A DNA stretch of 64,000 bases from Haloferax elongans ATCC BAA-1513 (GCF_000336755.1 NZ_AOLK01000023.1:115070-179069); one strand, 5' to 3'; positions 16,287-25,402 are shown, counted from the first letter of the stretch. A program made the numbers and translations. Notes: generated from the letters alone by a model not told the origin.

Positions 16287-16966
16287 CTCGCCGCGTCTTC
16301 GACTCCCGCGAGGATAGAAACGAGGCCATCGTTCGCCTGTCTGCGCTCGCACTCGCGCTCGTCGTGGGAACGCTCGCCATCGCCGAGTTCGCACCATCGC
16401 TCACGGACCCGGCGTGGGTTCGAGACGCCATCGCCGCGACGGGGCCGTTCGCACCAGTCGTCTTCATCGGAATCCAGACCGCACAGGTAATTCTCGCGCC
16501 GATTCCGGGACAAGTACTGGCCTCCGTCGGCGGCTACCTCTTCGGCGGCGTCGCTGGCACGGTCTACAGTATGATTGGCGTCGTCCTCGGGAGCGCCGTG
16601 GTGTTTCTCGTCGCACGGCAATTCGGCCGCCCCTTCGTCGAGCGCGTCGTCGCCGCCGACGTTCTCTCTCGCTTCGACGACTTCGCACAGCGGCAGGGCG
16701 TCGTCGGCCTCTTCATCCTGTTTTTCCTGCCGACGTTCCCGGACGACGCGTTGTGTGCCATCGCCGGTCTCTCGCCGATTCGACTACGCACGCTCCTCGT
16801 CCTCGTCGCCGTGGGTCGGTTGCCGACGTTCGCACTCGCCGCTGTCGCCGGAGAACAGGCCGCCAGCGCCAACTACGCGACCGTCGCCGCGCTCGTCGCC
16901 GCGGCGCTCGTCGGTTCGGGACTCGTGTACGTCTACCGCGACGACCTCGCAGCTATCGGTGGCTGA
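16283..16966 (+). CDS. VTT (TVP38/DedA-like) membrane protein
   Basis: A 227-residue membrane protein starting at GTG 16283, overlapping the PHP stop by four bases. The central VTT region has the re-entrant motif GQVLASVGGYLFGGVAGTVY, then GSAVVFLVARQFGRPFVERV and FFLPTFPDDALCAIAGLSPI, all typical. Members are implicated in lipid flipping in membranes (scramblase-like in eukaryotes, undecaprenyl phosphate transport for bacterial DedA). With the two preceding genes this makes a lipid-themed operon. The next gene is convergent and 12 bases away. Confidence 0.92.
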   Translation: MTRRVFDSREDRNEAIVRLSALALALVVGTLAIAEFAPSLTDPAWVRDAIAATGPFAPVVFIGIQTAQVILAPIPGQVLASVGGYLFGGVAGTVYSMIGVVLGSAVVFLVARQFGRPFVERVVAADVLSRFDDFAQRQGVVGLFILFFLPTFPDDALCAIAGLSPIRLRTLLVLVAVGRLPTFALAAVAGEQAASANYATVAALVAAALVGSGLVYVYRDDLAAIGG

Positions 16967-16978
16967 GAAATCGTCTCG

Positions 16979-17512
16979 TCAGCGAAGAATTCGGTGGACG
17001 CCGTAGACCAGCAGGGCGCACGCGGTCGGTGGAACGAGGCCGTACAGCGGCGGGAGGTCGTAGAGCAGTTCGACGACCGGGACGAGTGTGGAGATGGTGA
17101 CCGGACCGAGCGTGAAGGGCTGAGGCGCGGTCTGGAGGTCGGTTGGCACCGAGATGACGAGGCCGACGTAGATTGACACCATGAACACGAACCCAGCGAG
17201 CGCGAGGCTCAGGTCGTAGCGACTGTCCGACCCGCTTCGGCGGTGGCGGCGCGCGACGAACAACACCGGAGCGACGAGTGGGGCAACGAGAAACAGCCCC
17301 ACGAGCACGTAGAACGACCGCGAGAGGGTGAGCGAACCACCGGGGACGGCGGCAGTCTGTCCGATGAGCACGACCAGTCCGAAGACGACGAACAACGAGA
17401 CGATGACCGACGCGAGCGCACCCACGAGGACGTAGAGTTTGAACACCCACGACTCGCTGTGCCGGAACGCGTACGGGAACGCCCCGAAGACGCCGCCGTA
17501 GTCGTCTGCCAT
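16979..17512 (-). CDS. Four-helix membrane protein, unknown function
   Basis: A 177-residue membrane protein from the ATG at 17512. The soluble N terminus (DDYGGVFGAFPYAFRHSES) is followed by four predicted helices: LYVLVGALASVIVSLFVVFG, FYVLVGLFLVAPLVAPVLFV, LALAGFVFMVSIYVGLVISV and LYGLVPPTACALLVYGVHRI. Haloarchaeal in style; no family recognised and no catalytic motif. It is divergent from pgi with only 72 bases between the starts. Confidence 0.8.
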   Translation of the reverse strand: MADDYGGVFGAFPYAFRHSESWVFKLYVLVGALASVIVSLFVVFGLVVLIGQTAAVPGGSLTLSRSFYVLVGLFLVAPLVAPVLFVARRHRRSGSDSRYDLSLALAGFVFMVSIYVGLVISVPTDLQTAPQPFTLGPVTISTLVPVVELLYDLPPLYGLVPPTACALLVYGVHRILR

Positions 17513-17584
17513 TGGTCGCCCTTGGCAGCGGCCGCGATTAAAGCGACCGGTGTCGTTTTCACGCCGGACGACGCGCGTGTTCGC

Positions 17585-18877
17585 ATGCACGTCGACCTCG
17601 GCAACGTCCTCGACACGGCATCGGTCCACGGCCTCTCTCGCGAGTCGCTCGAACGCCTCGACGAGCGCGTCGCCGCCGCCCACGACCGCATCCAACAGGG
17701 CCGCGCCGACAGCGAACACGGTTACGAAGCGCTGAACCTCCCGAGTCGCACCGACCCCGCCGCGATTCGTGACGCCGTCTCCCGATTCGACGACCCCGAG
17801 GCAATCGTCACCGTCGGCATCGGTGGGAGCGCGCTCGGCGCAGCCACACTCACCGACGCGCTCGACAGCGACGTGGACGCTTACTACCTCGACAACGTCG
17901 ACCCCGAGGCGGTCGAGTCTCTCCTCGCCGACCTCGACCTCTCGAAGACGGTCGTCAACGTCGTCTCTCGCTCCGGCACGACCGCCGAGACGCTGGCGAA
18001 CTTCCTCGTCGTCCGCGAGGCGATGGCCGACGCTGGCGTCGACTGGGCCGACCGAACCTTCGTCACGACCGGCGAAGAGGGCAACCTCCGCGACCTCGCC
18101 GAGAAACACGACCTCCCGTCGCTTCCGGTTCCAGACGGCGTCCCCGGCCGCTTCTCGGTTCTCTCGACGGTCGGCCTCGCCGCTGCGGCCATCTGCGGCC
18201 ACGACATCGAAGCAATCCTCGAAGGCGCGGCCGCACAGGAATCGCGTCTCTCGGACTCGCTTTTCGACTCGCCCGCCTACGCCTACGGAGCGGTCTCCTA
18301 CGCCCTCGCCGAGCGCGGGATGTCCGCGAACGCGATGATGCCCTACGCGGAATCGCTCGAAACGTTCTCCGAGTGGTTCGCGCAACTGTGGGCTGAGTCG
18401 CTCGGCAAGGACGGCCTCGGCCAGACCCCCCTCCGCGCGCTCGGAGCGACAGACCAACACTCCCAACTCCAACTGTACCGCGCTGGCCCGAACGACAAAC
18501 TCGTGACGCTCGTCCGCGCCACCGAGCGCGACGACGTGGCCATCCCGGAGACCGACCTCGACGGCCTCGCGTACCTCGGCGGAGCGTCACTGGGTGAACT
18601 CCTCGACGCCGAGTTCGAGGCGACCGAAGCCAGCCTCGTCGCCGCCGGACGGCCAAACGTCCGCATCGAAATCGACCGCGTGGACGAGTACGGACTGGGA
18701 GAACTGCTCTACGCGATGGAGGCTGCCTGTGTCATGTACGGCGAACTCGCCAGCGTAGACACCTTCGTCCAGCCGGCGGTCGAGTGGGGCAAACGCGCCG
18801 CCCGCGGCCTGCTCGGTGGCGGCGACTTCGAGGAAGCCGACGCGGTTGCCGACAAGGAAGAACTGGTCGTCGAGTAG
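17585..18877 (+). CDS. pgi: Glucose-6-phosphate isomerase
   Basis: A 430-residue enzyme interconverting glucose 6-phosphate and fructose 6-phosphate. It belongs to the classical PGI superfamily with two SIS domains, not the cupin type found in some archaea. VGIGGSALGA (about 77-86) and SRSGTTAET (about 124-132) bind the phosphate; the second signature region includes SLGKDGLGQTPLRALG (about 275-290) and HSQLQLYRAG (298-307). In haloarchaea it serves gluconeogenesis. A TATA-like ATTAAAG lies about 30 bases upstream of the ATG at 17585, consistent with a leaderless transcript. Confidence 0.96.
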   Translation: MHVDLGNVLDTASVHGLSRESLERLDERVAAAHDRIQQGRADSEHGYEALNLPSRTDPAAIRDAVSRFDDPEAIVTVGIGGSALGAATLTDALDSDVDAYYLDNVDPEAVESLLADLDLSKTVVNVVSRSGTTAETLANFLVVREAMADAGVDWADRTFVTTGEEGNLRDLAEKHDLPSLPVPDGVPGRFSVLSTVGLAAAAICGHDIEAILEGAAAQESRLSDSLFDSPAYAYGAVSYALAERGMSANAMMPYAESLETFSEWFAQLWAESLGKDGLGQTPLRALGATDQHSQLQLYRAGPNDKLVTLVRATERDDVAIPETDLDGLAYLGGASLGELLDAEFEATEASLVAAGRPNVRIEIDRVDEYGLGELLYAMEAACVMYGELASVDTFVQPAVEWGKRAARGLLGGGDFEEADAVADKEELVVE

Positions 18878-18886
18878 TGACAGGCC

Positions 18887-19936
18887 TCACTCCCCGTCGT
18901 CGTCCGTGGGAGCACCGCGTGCTTCGGCCTCACCGTCGAGGCCGAACGCGCGAAAGAGACGCGCCGTGACGACCGATTCGACGATATCGACGAGCGTGTC
19001 GTCATCGGTCGTGTAATCGGCGAAAATACCGAGTGGAATCTCGCCGCCAGCGGCGTCGTAGTGACCGCCAGCACTCCCGACGTCTTCGAACGCCGAGTTG
19101 AGGACGTCACCGACGTGGGTTCGCGGGTCCGGTGACCGAGCGCTGAGGTGAATCGCGTCGCGGATGATGCCGAAGACGATAGTCGTCTGGACGCCCTCGA
19201 GGGTCGTGAGATAGTCTGCGGCCTGTGGGAGCGCGTCGCGCTCTCTCGTCCGTCCGACGTTCGAGATAAGCACCGAACGGAGTATTCTGCGGTTGTCGAT
19301 GGCCGTCGCGATGGCGTCCACCGTCGCGCCGGTGACAGACGGCGACGACAATCGGTGGAGCAGTTCGCGGTCCGCGGCGTCGTGGAGAAACGTCGCTGCA
19401 CGGTATTCGTCGGTGGTCACTCCCCGGAGGAAGTCGAGCGTCTCGCGACGGATTGCAAACAACAACGCCGTCGCAAGTGTGACATCGAGTTCGATGTCGA
19501 GTTCGCGGAGGTACTCGGTGAGAATCGTCGCGGCGGCACCCACCTCCACGCGATGGTCGACGAACCGGGCCTCGATGTCGTCGGCGGGGTGGTGGTCGAT
19601 AACGACGTCGATGGGGGTTCCCTCGGGGACGCGGTTGTTCGCGCCGGGTATGGAATGGTCGACGAACGCGAGCAGCGACCCCGACGGCCGGTTCTGGACG
19701 TGCGCCGGGTCGAGTTTCTTGAGGTCGATGCCGAGGAGGTTGACGAACGCGCGGTTCTGTTGGTGAGAAATCTCGCCGTTGTAGAAGATGTGCGTCTCGT
19801 CGATGTCAGCCGCCACGGCGATTCTCCCTAACGCGAGGGCGCTCGCGAGACAGTCCGGGTCCGGGTTGTTGTGGCAGACGACGTAAAGCTCGGAGCCGTC
19901 TTCGAGGAGGTCGAAGAGCTGTCGTGCCGCGCTCAT
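18887..19936 (-). CDS. DHH family phosphoesterase (RecJ/NrnA-like)
   Basis: A 349-residue DHH-DHHA1 protein. Motifs are CHNNPDPDCLAS (21-32), FVDHSIPG (91-98), VIDHHPADD (113-121, the DHH signature) and the C-terminal GGHYDAAGG of DHHA1. The size suits NrnA-like nano-RNase/pAp phosphatase or a short RecJ-like exonuclease; the substrate cannot be told apart here. It lacks any extra nucleotide-binding domain. It is convergent with pgi, nine bases apart. The start overlaps no other gene. Confidence 0.92.
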   Translation of the reverse strand: MSAARQLFDLLEDGSELYVVCHNNPDPDCLASALALGRIAVAADIDETHIFYNGEISHQQNRAFVNLLGIDLKKLDPAHVQNRPSGSLLAFVDHSIPGANNRVPEGTPIDVVIDHHPADDIEARFVDHRVEVGAAATILTEYLRELDIELDVTLATALLFAIRRETLDFLRGVTTDEYRAATFLHDAADRELLHRLSSPSVTGATVDAIATAIDNRRILRSVLISNVGRTRERDALPQAADYLTTLEGVQTTIVFGIIRDAIHLSARSPDPRTHVGDVLNSAFEDVGSAGGHYDAAGGEIPLGIFADYTTDDDTLVDIVESVVTARLFRAFGLDGEAEARGAPTDDDGE

Positions 19937-20114
19937 TCGCTACTATACGGGCGCAGTCGTGTTAGCTTGTCCGCCGGAGATGATGACTGCGGTCGGGAGG
20001 ACGCGACCGAACGCAGTGTGCCCTGCCGTCGGTTTCGACCGAGCCCCGTTTGCGACGACGCGGAGGCGAATCGACCCGAATCGGTTATCCGACCCGCCTT
20101 CCAAACGGACGGTA

Positions 20115-20852
20115 ATGGCACACGACACCGCCCGCTCGTCGGCGACCCCGGCCGACCACCTGCAGGCGTACGGGGGCATCATCATCGTCGTCGCCCTCAC
20201 CCTCATCGTCGGCGCGGTCTTCGGGTCCATCGCACACGGACTCGCCAGCGGATTTCTCGACTCTTCGGACCCGCTTCTCGACGCACTCCAGAGCGCCGGG
20301 ACCTTCATCGGCTTCGGTGCTGTCGGCCTCGGCTACCTCGCCGCCCGCGACGATTGGGAACTCATCCGACTCGAATCGCCGTCGAAACGCGACCTGCTGT
20401 GGATTGCCGGCGGCCTCGTCGCGCTCTTCGGCGTCTATCTCGGCGGCTCGGCACTCATGAGTGCCCTCAACGTCCAAAGCGGCGACAGCGTCATCGCCCA
20501 ACAGGGCGCGCAGAGTCCGATGTACTTCCTCTATCTGACCGTCGTCACCATCGTGCTCGTCGGTCCGGCGGAGGAACTCATCTTCCGCGGCATCGCATTC
20601 GGCGAACTCCGGCGGCTCTGGGGTCCGATTCCGGCTATCGTCCTGTCGAGCGCCGTCTTCGCTTCGATTCACGTCTGGTCCTTCACGGGGGCGGGCGCGC
20701 TCGTCTCACTCGTGATGGTGTTCGTCCTCGGCGGCGTCCTCGCGGCCATCTACGAGAAAAGCGGCAATCTCGTCGTCGCGGCGGTGGTCCACGGACTGTT
20801 CAACGCAGTGCAGTTCGTCGTGAGTTACGCACAGACGACTGGATTGGTGTAG
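20115..20852 (+). CDS. CPBP family intramembrane glutamic protease
   Basis: A 245-residue membrane protein of the CAAX protease/bacteriocin-processing (CPBP, Rce1-like) family. About six to eight helices. Conserved motifs: EELIFRGIAF (Glu153-Glu154), FASIHVW (His186) and VVHGLFN (His226, Asn230). Bacterial and archaeal members cleave prenylated or bacteriocin-like peptides, but the target here is unknown. ATG at 20115 follows a CGGTA leader. Confidence 0.92.
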   Translation: MAHDTARSSATPADHLQAYGGIIIVVALTLIVGAVFGSIAHGLASGFLDSSDPLLDALQSAGTFIGFGAVGLGYLAARDDWELIRLESPSKRDLLWIAGGLVALFGVYLGGSALMSALNVQSGDSVIAQQGAQSPMYFLYLTVVTIVLVGPAEELIFRGIAFGELRRLWGPIPAIVLSSAVFASIHVWSFTGAGALVSLVMVFVLGGVLAAIYEKSGNLVVAAVVHGLFNAVQFVVSYAQTTGLV

Positions 20853-20895
20853 TTCGGACTCGATTAGAACCCCAAGGAGCGAGAGAAGTGCGTCG

Positions 20896-21093
20896 TTACT
20901 CGTTCCCGTCGAAGTTCCTGGCCAGTTCGACGACTTGGACTTCCCAGTCGTGGGGCGAGCCGCTAGTCTGGAACTCCCACGCTCCGCGTACGTCTACGCC
21001 CTCGGCCGTCGCTCTCTCGATTGCTTCCGCGAGCACGCTCTCGAAGTCCTCAACAGACGTGACGGTGACGTCTTTCAATTTGTCGCGTGTCAT
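20896..21093 (-). CDS. Small haloarchaeal protein, 65 residues
   Basis: An acidic 65-residue frame from the ATG at 21093: VTVTSVEDFESVLAEAIERA, then VDVRGAWEFQTSGSPHDWEV, ending GNE. The mixed beta-alpha-beta pattern looks like a real small fold. I recall such small proteins in many haloarchaea but no function. It is convergent with the protease gene. Confidence 0.7.
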   Translation of the reverse strand: MTRDKLKDVTVTSVEDFESVLAEAIERATAEGVDVRGAWEFQTSGSPHDWEVQVVELARNFDGNE

Positions 21094-21232
21094 AGTTCGG
21101 TTCCGCGATGTTCTCGACCCGAAGAGGGGGCACCTCCCCAGACCGTTCGCACGCCGATACGGCCTGTTCTCCGCGAAGAGCGTTCGTTCTCTGAAGCGAG
21201 GCCAGCCAGTGCAATAGACCTACCGTTCACCA

Positions 21233-21271
21233 TGGTACACCAAGTTCTACCTCTTGGGGTGGTACACCAAG
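21233..21271 (+). promoter_or_regulatory. Tandem TGGTACACCAAG repeats at a regulator promoter
   Basis: The 12-base word TGGTACACCAAG occurs at 21233-21244 and 21260-21271, 27 bases apart start to start, about 50-85 bases upstream of the HTH_10 gene ATG (21318). A third GTACACCA core is at 22030-22037 just before the next regulator gene. Inexact TATA sequence (CCATACTTAC) follows at about 21276-21285. A shared binding site, possibly for autoregulation, is likely. Confidence 0.5.
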
Positions 21272-21317
21272 CCTCCCATACTTACCCCGTTCGCTCACGT
21301 ACTCTATACGAACAGTA

Positions 21318-21989
21318 ATGTCCGTCATCGCCCATCTTCGCATTCCGGCCTCCTCCTTCGAACTGGGGCGTATCCTCGAAATGGAGGGCGGGACCAGCAT
21401 CGTCCTCGAAAACTTGGTTCCACTCGGTGAGAAAGCCGTCCCGTTCTTTACCGTCCACGACGCATCGCGGGACGCGTTCGAGAAGAACGTCAGAAAACAT
21501 CCTTCGGTAGAGAGTATTCGAGAGGTGAGCAAACACAACAGCCAGACGTTGTACGCCCTAGGCTGGGCAGTCTCTCGTGATCTCTTTTTTCAGGCGATAG
21601 TGGAGGCCGACGCACAGTTGCTGAGTGCAACTGGGACGTCAACCACGTGGGAGTTCGAACTCCGATTTCCGACCCACACGGCGCTCAGTGAGTTCCAAGA
21701 ATCCTGCTCGAACGGTCGCATCCCCCTCGAAGTAGGGCGAATATACAACCCGACGAAACCGGGGACTGGACCGTGGTATGGACTCACAAACACCCAGCGG
21801 GACACGCTGATGCGGGCCGTGCAGGGAGGGTACTATTCGATTCCACGGCGGATGTCGACCAAGGACCTCGCAGAAGCGTTCGATATTTCGGACCAGGCAG
21901 TCACAGAGCGGTTACGCCGTGCGATTATCACGCTCGTCGAGAACACGCTCGTTGCAGCCATGGACGATGAGTTCGAGGCAGTCGATTGA
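21318..21989 (+). CDS. HTH_10 (Bat-type) transcriptional regulator
   Basis: A 223-residue regulator. The N-terminal two thirds form the bacterioopsin-activator-type domain (SVIAHLRIPASSFELGRILE), probably a ligand-sensing fold. The C-terminal HTH_10 domain starts at LTNTQRDTLMRAVQGGYYSI and contains STKDLAEAFDISDQAVTERL, the recognition helix region. There is no PAS or receiver domain. Its promoter carries two copies of TGGTACACCAAG, and a winged-helix gene follows, so a small regulatory unit is likely. Ligand and targets unknown. Confidence 0.92.
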   Translation: MSVIAHLRIPASSFELGRILEMEGGTSIVLENLVPLGEKAVPFFTVHDASRDAFEKNVRKHPSVESIREVSKHNSQTLYALGWAVSRDLFFQAIVEADAQLLSATGTSTTWEFELRFPTHTALSEFQESCSNGRIPLEVGRIYNPTKPGTGPWYGLTNTQRDTLMRAVQGGYYSIPRRMSTKDLAEAFDISDQAVTERLRRAIITLVENTLVAAMDDEFEAVD

Positions 21990-22075
21990 GGGTGCGGGCG
22001 GTTTCTAACAGCAGTACCGGATATTCCTTGTACACCATGCCAAACGCAAAGGTGCGTCCGGTGTCTGTTCTCTGT

Positions 22076-22384
22076 ATGACCGTCGGCAACCAGATCGACC
22101 GTGCGTTGGATGCGGTGAGTCACACGTATCGCCGACGGCTGCTGGTCGCATTACTCGACCACAGCCCCAGGTACGGAATGGGGGCACTCAGAGCGGGAAA
22201 CGGTGTAGGCACGGATTTGCAGGCCAGCGAGATACAGTTGTTCCATAGCCATCTCCCGAAGCTCGAAAAACAGGGATATATCACGTGGAATCGGGAGAGC
22301 GGCGAGTTTGGTAAGGGCCCGAATTGGGGAGAAGTCGAGCCACTGCTCCGACTGCTTCGGGATTACGAAGACGACAGACCCTGA
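22076..22384 (+). CDS. Winged-helix transcriptional regulator (DUF7344-like)
   Basis: A 102-residue protein from the ATG at 22076; the frame is open upstream and ATG 22037 is an alternative. DRALDAVSHTYRRRLLVALL (about 7-26) is the family-typical first helix pair, and the wing follows KLEKQGYITWNRESGEF. This ArsR-type fold binds DNA or a partner protein. It follows the HTH_10 gene by 87 bases, and a GTACACCA core at 22030-22037 matches the repeats upstream of that gene. Start choice is uncertain; the family call is good. Confidence 0.8.
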   Translation: MTVGNQIDRALDAVSHTYRRRLLVALLDHSPRYGMGALRAGNGVGTDLQASEIQLFHSHLPKLEKQGYITWNRESGEFGKGPNWGEVEPLLRLLRDYEDDRP

Positions 22385-22607
22385 CTGCTTCGACCGTACC
22401 ATGAGCGTTGAGGATACCTAGAGAGCCATCGCGTCGACGAGAGACGCCGCTGGGCTCTCGAAGTCGGGGACTCTCACGTGGTGCGTCGAGCTCGCGCGGT
22501 CAGGCTTGGTCTGACTTCTCGAACGCTCTGGGCGGGTCGGCGTCGATGCCGGACGCTCGGCTCTTGGTCGATGCTGAGCTGAATTCGGGAAAAACGCTCG
22601 CGCCGTC

Positions 22608-23066
22608 TTACGCCGGGTTCTTGCGCGAGAGGTCCATCCCGCAGATTGGACAGCGCTCTTTGTCTTCGTCGAACTCACGGCCGCAGCCCTGACACTGGAA
22701 CTTCCAGTCGCGCTGCTCTGTGATGCCGTCCTGCGCGATGACTTCGACTTCGACGCCGAGGTGTTCGGCGACGTTCTGCATCGCGTAGTCGTCCGTGACG
22801 AGGATGGCGTCGAGTTCGAACGCGGCGGCGATGAGGCGCGCGTCAGTTTCGGAGAGGACGCCCTTGTCACCGGTTTCGCCACCGGCGCGGAGGACCTTGT
22901 CGACGGTTCCCTGTCCGGGGATGTGGACATACATGCCCGCCCCTTCGAGCGCGTCGAACCGGAAGGCGTGCTCGCCGGTGAGTTCTTCTTTGACGAGCGG
23001 GATAGACGCCGTCTCGTCGTCAGTGTGATACTCGTGAATGAACGCAGACGTGTCGAGAATTCGCAT
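22608..23066 (-). CDS. nob1: rRNA maturation endonuclease Nob1
   Basis: A 152-residue endoribonuclease that trims the 3' end of 16S rRNA precursor. It is a PIN domain, beginning MRILDTSAFIHEY with the metal-binding Asp5, later acidic residues in SETDARLIAAA and LVTDDYAMQ, followed by a zinc ribbon (CQGCGREFDEDKERCPICG, about 123-141). Length and arrangement match archaeal Nob1. It ends a two-gene unit with the PRC-barrel gene, four bases apart. About 220 bases with no gene follow before the convergent regulator. Confidence 0.96.
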   Translation of the reverse strand: MRILDTSAFIHEYHTDDETASIPLVKEELTGEHAFRFDALEGAGMYVHIPGQGTVDKVLRAGGETGDKGVLSETDARLIAAAFELDAILVTDDYAMQNVAEHLGVEVEVIAQDGITEQRDWKFQCQGCGREFDEDKERCPICGMDLSRKNPA

Positions 23067-23070
23067 CTGC

Positions 23071-23316
23071 CTAGCGTTGGACGACGATGTAATCTTTCAC
23101 AGCCTGCACGCGGTTGACCGGAATAAGGAACCGACCGTGGTCGTCGCGGTCGAATCCGACGCGGCTCGGCGCGATTTGCTCGTTCGGCTCGACGAGTAAG
23201 TTGTGAAGCTCACCCGACTTGAGATTCATCGTAATGTTGTACAGCATCCCGAGTTCCGTCCCATCAGACCCCATGACGGCCTTCCCAGACAGGTTCTCGG
23301 CGAGTATATCGGCCAT
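23071..23316 (-). CDS. PRC-barrel domain protein
   Basis: An 81-residue single PRC-barrel protein: MADILAENLSGKAVMGSDGT and LGMLYNITMNLKSGELHNLL lead to a repeated IPVNRVQAVKDYIVVQR end. PRC barrels bind RNA or proteins, as in RimM, which helps 30S maturation. It sits four bases upstream of nob1 in the same direction, which fits a ribosome maturation role, though that is inference. ATG at 23316. Confidence 0.9.
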   Translation of the reverse strand: MADILAENLSGKAVMGSDGTELGMLYNITMNLKSGELHNLLVEPNEQIAPSRVGFDRDDHGRFLIPVNRVQAVKDYIVVQR

Positions 23317-23540
23317 GCACGGACCTACCTCGTCCCCTCACATAAACGCCACGGGGGCGTCTGACGAGTGACCGACGGGAAGCTCCGTATCGTCGAACAA
23401 TCGGGGGCGAGAGTCCGTCTGCGGACCTCGGTGGAGTTCTGTGCTCCCACGTAACATGGATTACGGGCGTGCGTGACGATGGACTTAACTTGAGTCACCG
23501 ACTCGATTCCCGTAAGGAACTTTCTCCGGGGCGATTCTTC

Positions 23541-25343
23541 ATGTCCGATACTGATTCGACGTCACAATCCGATACGCTTCGCACACCCATCGTGGCGGTC
23601 CTGGGCCACGTCGACCACGGGAAGACCAGTCTCCTCGACAAGGTTCGCGGGTCGGCCGTGAGCGAGGGGGAAGCCGGTGCTATTACCCAGCACATCGGCG
23701 CGACCGCGGTCCCGTTAGACACGGTCTCGCAGATGGCCGGCAGCCTGGTCAACCCCGACGACTTCGACCTGCCGGGACTGCTCTTCATCGACACGCCGGG
23801 GCACCACTCGTTCAGCACCCTCCGCTCTCGCGGGGGCGCGCTGGCCGACATCGCCATCCTCGTCGTCGACGTGAACGACGGGTTCCAACCACAGACCGAG
23901 GAGGCCATCGACATCCTCAAACGAACGGGGACGCCGTTCATCGTGGCCGCCAACAAGGTCGACACGACGCCAGGGTGGAACCCACAAAAGGGTGAACCAA
24001 TCCAGAAATCGCTGGAGGCGCAGTCCTCTCGCGCGAAGTCCAAACTCGACGAGAGTCTCTACGAACTCATCGGCCAACTCTCCGATAGAGGCTTCTCGTC
24101 GGACTTCTACTGGCGCGTCCAGAACTTCCAGAAGAACATCGGTGTCGTCCCCGTCTCCGCGATGACCGGCGAGGGAATTCCGGACCTCCTCGGCGTCCTC
24201 ATGGGTCTCTCGCAGCGGTACATGAAAGACGAGATGGCCATCGACGTGGCCGGTCCCGGCTACGGAACCGTCCTCGAAGTCAAGGAAGAACGCGGCTTCG
24301 GTGCCACGCTCGACGTCGTCCTCTACGACGGGACCATCCGCGCGGGCGATACCATCGTCGTCGGCGGGGCCAACGAACCCATCGTGACGGAAGTCCGCGC
24401 TCTGCTCCAACCCCGGCCGAACGCCGAGATTCGCACCGAGAAGCGCTTCGACAAGGTCGAAGAAGTCGGTGCCGCGGCCGGTGTCAAGATTGCCGCCCCG
24501 GACCTCGAAGACGCGATGGCCGGCGCACCAGTGCGCGTCGTCGGCGACCGCGACGTGGACGAGGTCATCCACGAAGTCGAAGCGGAACTCGCCGACATCG
24601 AAGTCACGACCGAAGAGGAGGGTGTCGTCGTCAAGGCCGACACACTCGGCAGCCTCGAAGCCATGGCGAACGCCCTCCAAGAGGCCGAAGTGCCCATCCT
24701 CCGCGCCGAAGTCGGCGACATCGCCCCGCGTGACGTGGCTGTCGCCTCGACCGCCCGCGAACCCGAGCACAAGGTCATCCTCGGATTCAACGTGGACGTG
24801 CTCTCGAACGCACAGGACGAACTCGACACGAGCGACGTGAAACTCTTCGACGACGACGTCATCTACCAACTCATCGAGGAGTACGAGGAGTACGTCGACG
24901 AGATGAAGCGCGAACAGCAGGAGACGATTCTCGACAAAATCGTCCGGCCATGTCGCTTCCGCATCCTCGAAGACCACGTCTTCCGGCAGAACAACCCCGC
25001 CGTCGTCGGCGTCGAAATCATGTCCGGGACCATCAAGAACAACATGAACGTCGTCAAGTGGGAAGACGGCGAGCCGAATCGCGTCGGCCAACTCTCCGGG
25101 ATTCAAGAACAGGGCGAAGACGTGTCGAGCGCCCGCGCTGGCTCCCGCGTCAGTGTCGCCATCGACGGCCCGACCGTCGGCCGCCAAATCGACGAAGGCG
25201 ACGAACTCTGGATTGAAGTCCCCGAGAAGCACGCGAAGATTCTCGAACAGGAACTCCGCGACGACATCCCGGTGGACGAACTGGAGGCGCTTTCGGGCTA
25301 CCTCGACAAGCATCGGCGGCGTGACCCCTTCTGGGGCAAATAG
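23541..25343 (+). CDS. infB: Translation initiation factor aIF5B/IF2
   Basis: A 600-residue GTPase that joins ribosomal subunits and places initiator tRNA. Domain order: GTPase with P-loop GHVDHGKTS (about residues 22-30), switch region IDTPGHHSF, and NKVD; then domain II (from about 230), III and IV, ending LDKHRRRDPFWGK. No long N-terminal extension, as in archaeal aIF5B. ATG at 23541 is chosen because upstream in-frame residues (RDDGLNLSHRLDS) lack conservation. It is divergent from the PRC-barrel/nob1 unit. Confidence 0.97.
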   Translation: MSDTDSTSQSDTLRTPIVAVLGHVDHGKTSLLDKVRGSAVSEGEAGAITQHIGATAVPLDTVSQMAGSLVNPDDFDLPGLLFIDTPGHHSFSTLRSRGGALADIAILVVDVNDGFQPQTEEAIDILKRTGTPFIVAANKVDTTPGWNPQKGEPIQKSLEAQSSRAKSKLDESLYELIGQLSDRGFSSDFYWRVQNFQKNIGVVPVSAMTGEGIPDLLGVLMGLSQRYMKDEMAIDVAGPGYGTVLEVKEERGFGATLDVVLYDGTIRAGDTIVVGGANEPIVTEVRALLQPRPNAEIRTEKRFDKVEEVGAAAGVKIAAPDLEDAMAGAPVRVVGDRDVDEVIHEVEAELADIEVTTEEEGVVVKADTLGSLEAMANALQEAEVPILRAEVGDIAPRDVAVASTAREPEHKVILGFNVDVLSNAQDELDTSDVKLFDDDVIYQLIEEYEEYVDEMKREQQETILDKIVRPCRFRILEDHVFRQNNPAVVGVEIMSGTIKNNMNVVKWEDGEPNRVGQLSGIQEQGEDVSSARAGSRVSVAIDGPTVGRQIDEGDELWIEVPEKHAKILEQELRDDIPVDELEALSGYLDKHRRRDPFWGK

Positions 25344-25402
25344 CGTTCGTTCGAAGCAGACGGACCATCCCGAAACCACCCCTAACCGCCCGCCCGCGCC
25401 GT

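Noticed and set aside
16410-16430. TTCGA-type motif resembling a tRNA T-loop
   Set aside because: It lies inside the VTT coding sequence and no cloverleaf arms surround it.
22385-22607. Possible gene in the gap between the winged-helix gene and nob1
   Set aside because: Frames there are shadows or lack a start; nothing recognisable was found in about 220 bases.
23715-25379. 554-codon minus-strand frame opposite infB
   Set aside because: Antisense of a conserved translation factor; composition is that of a shadow frame.
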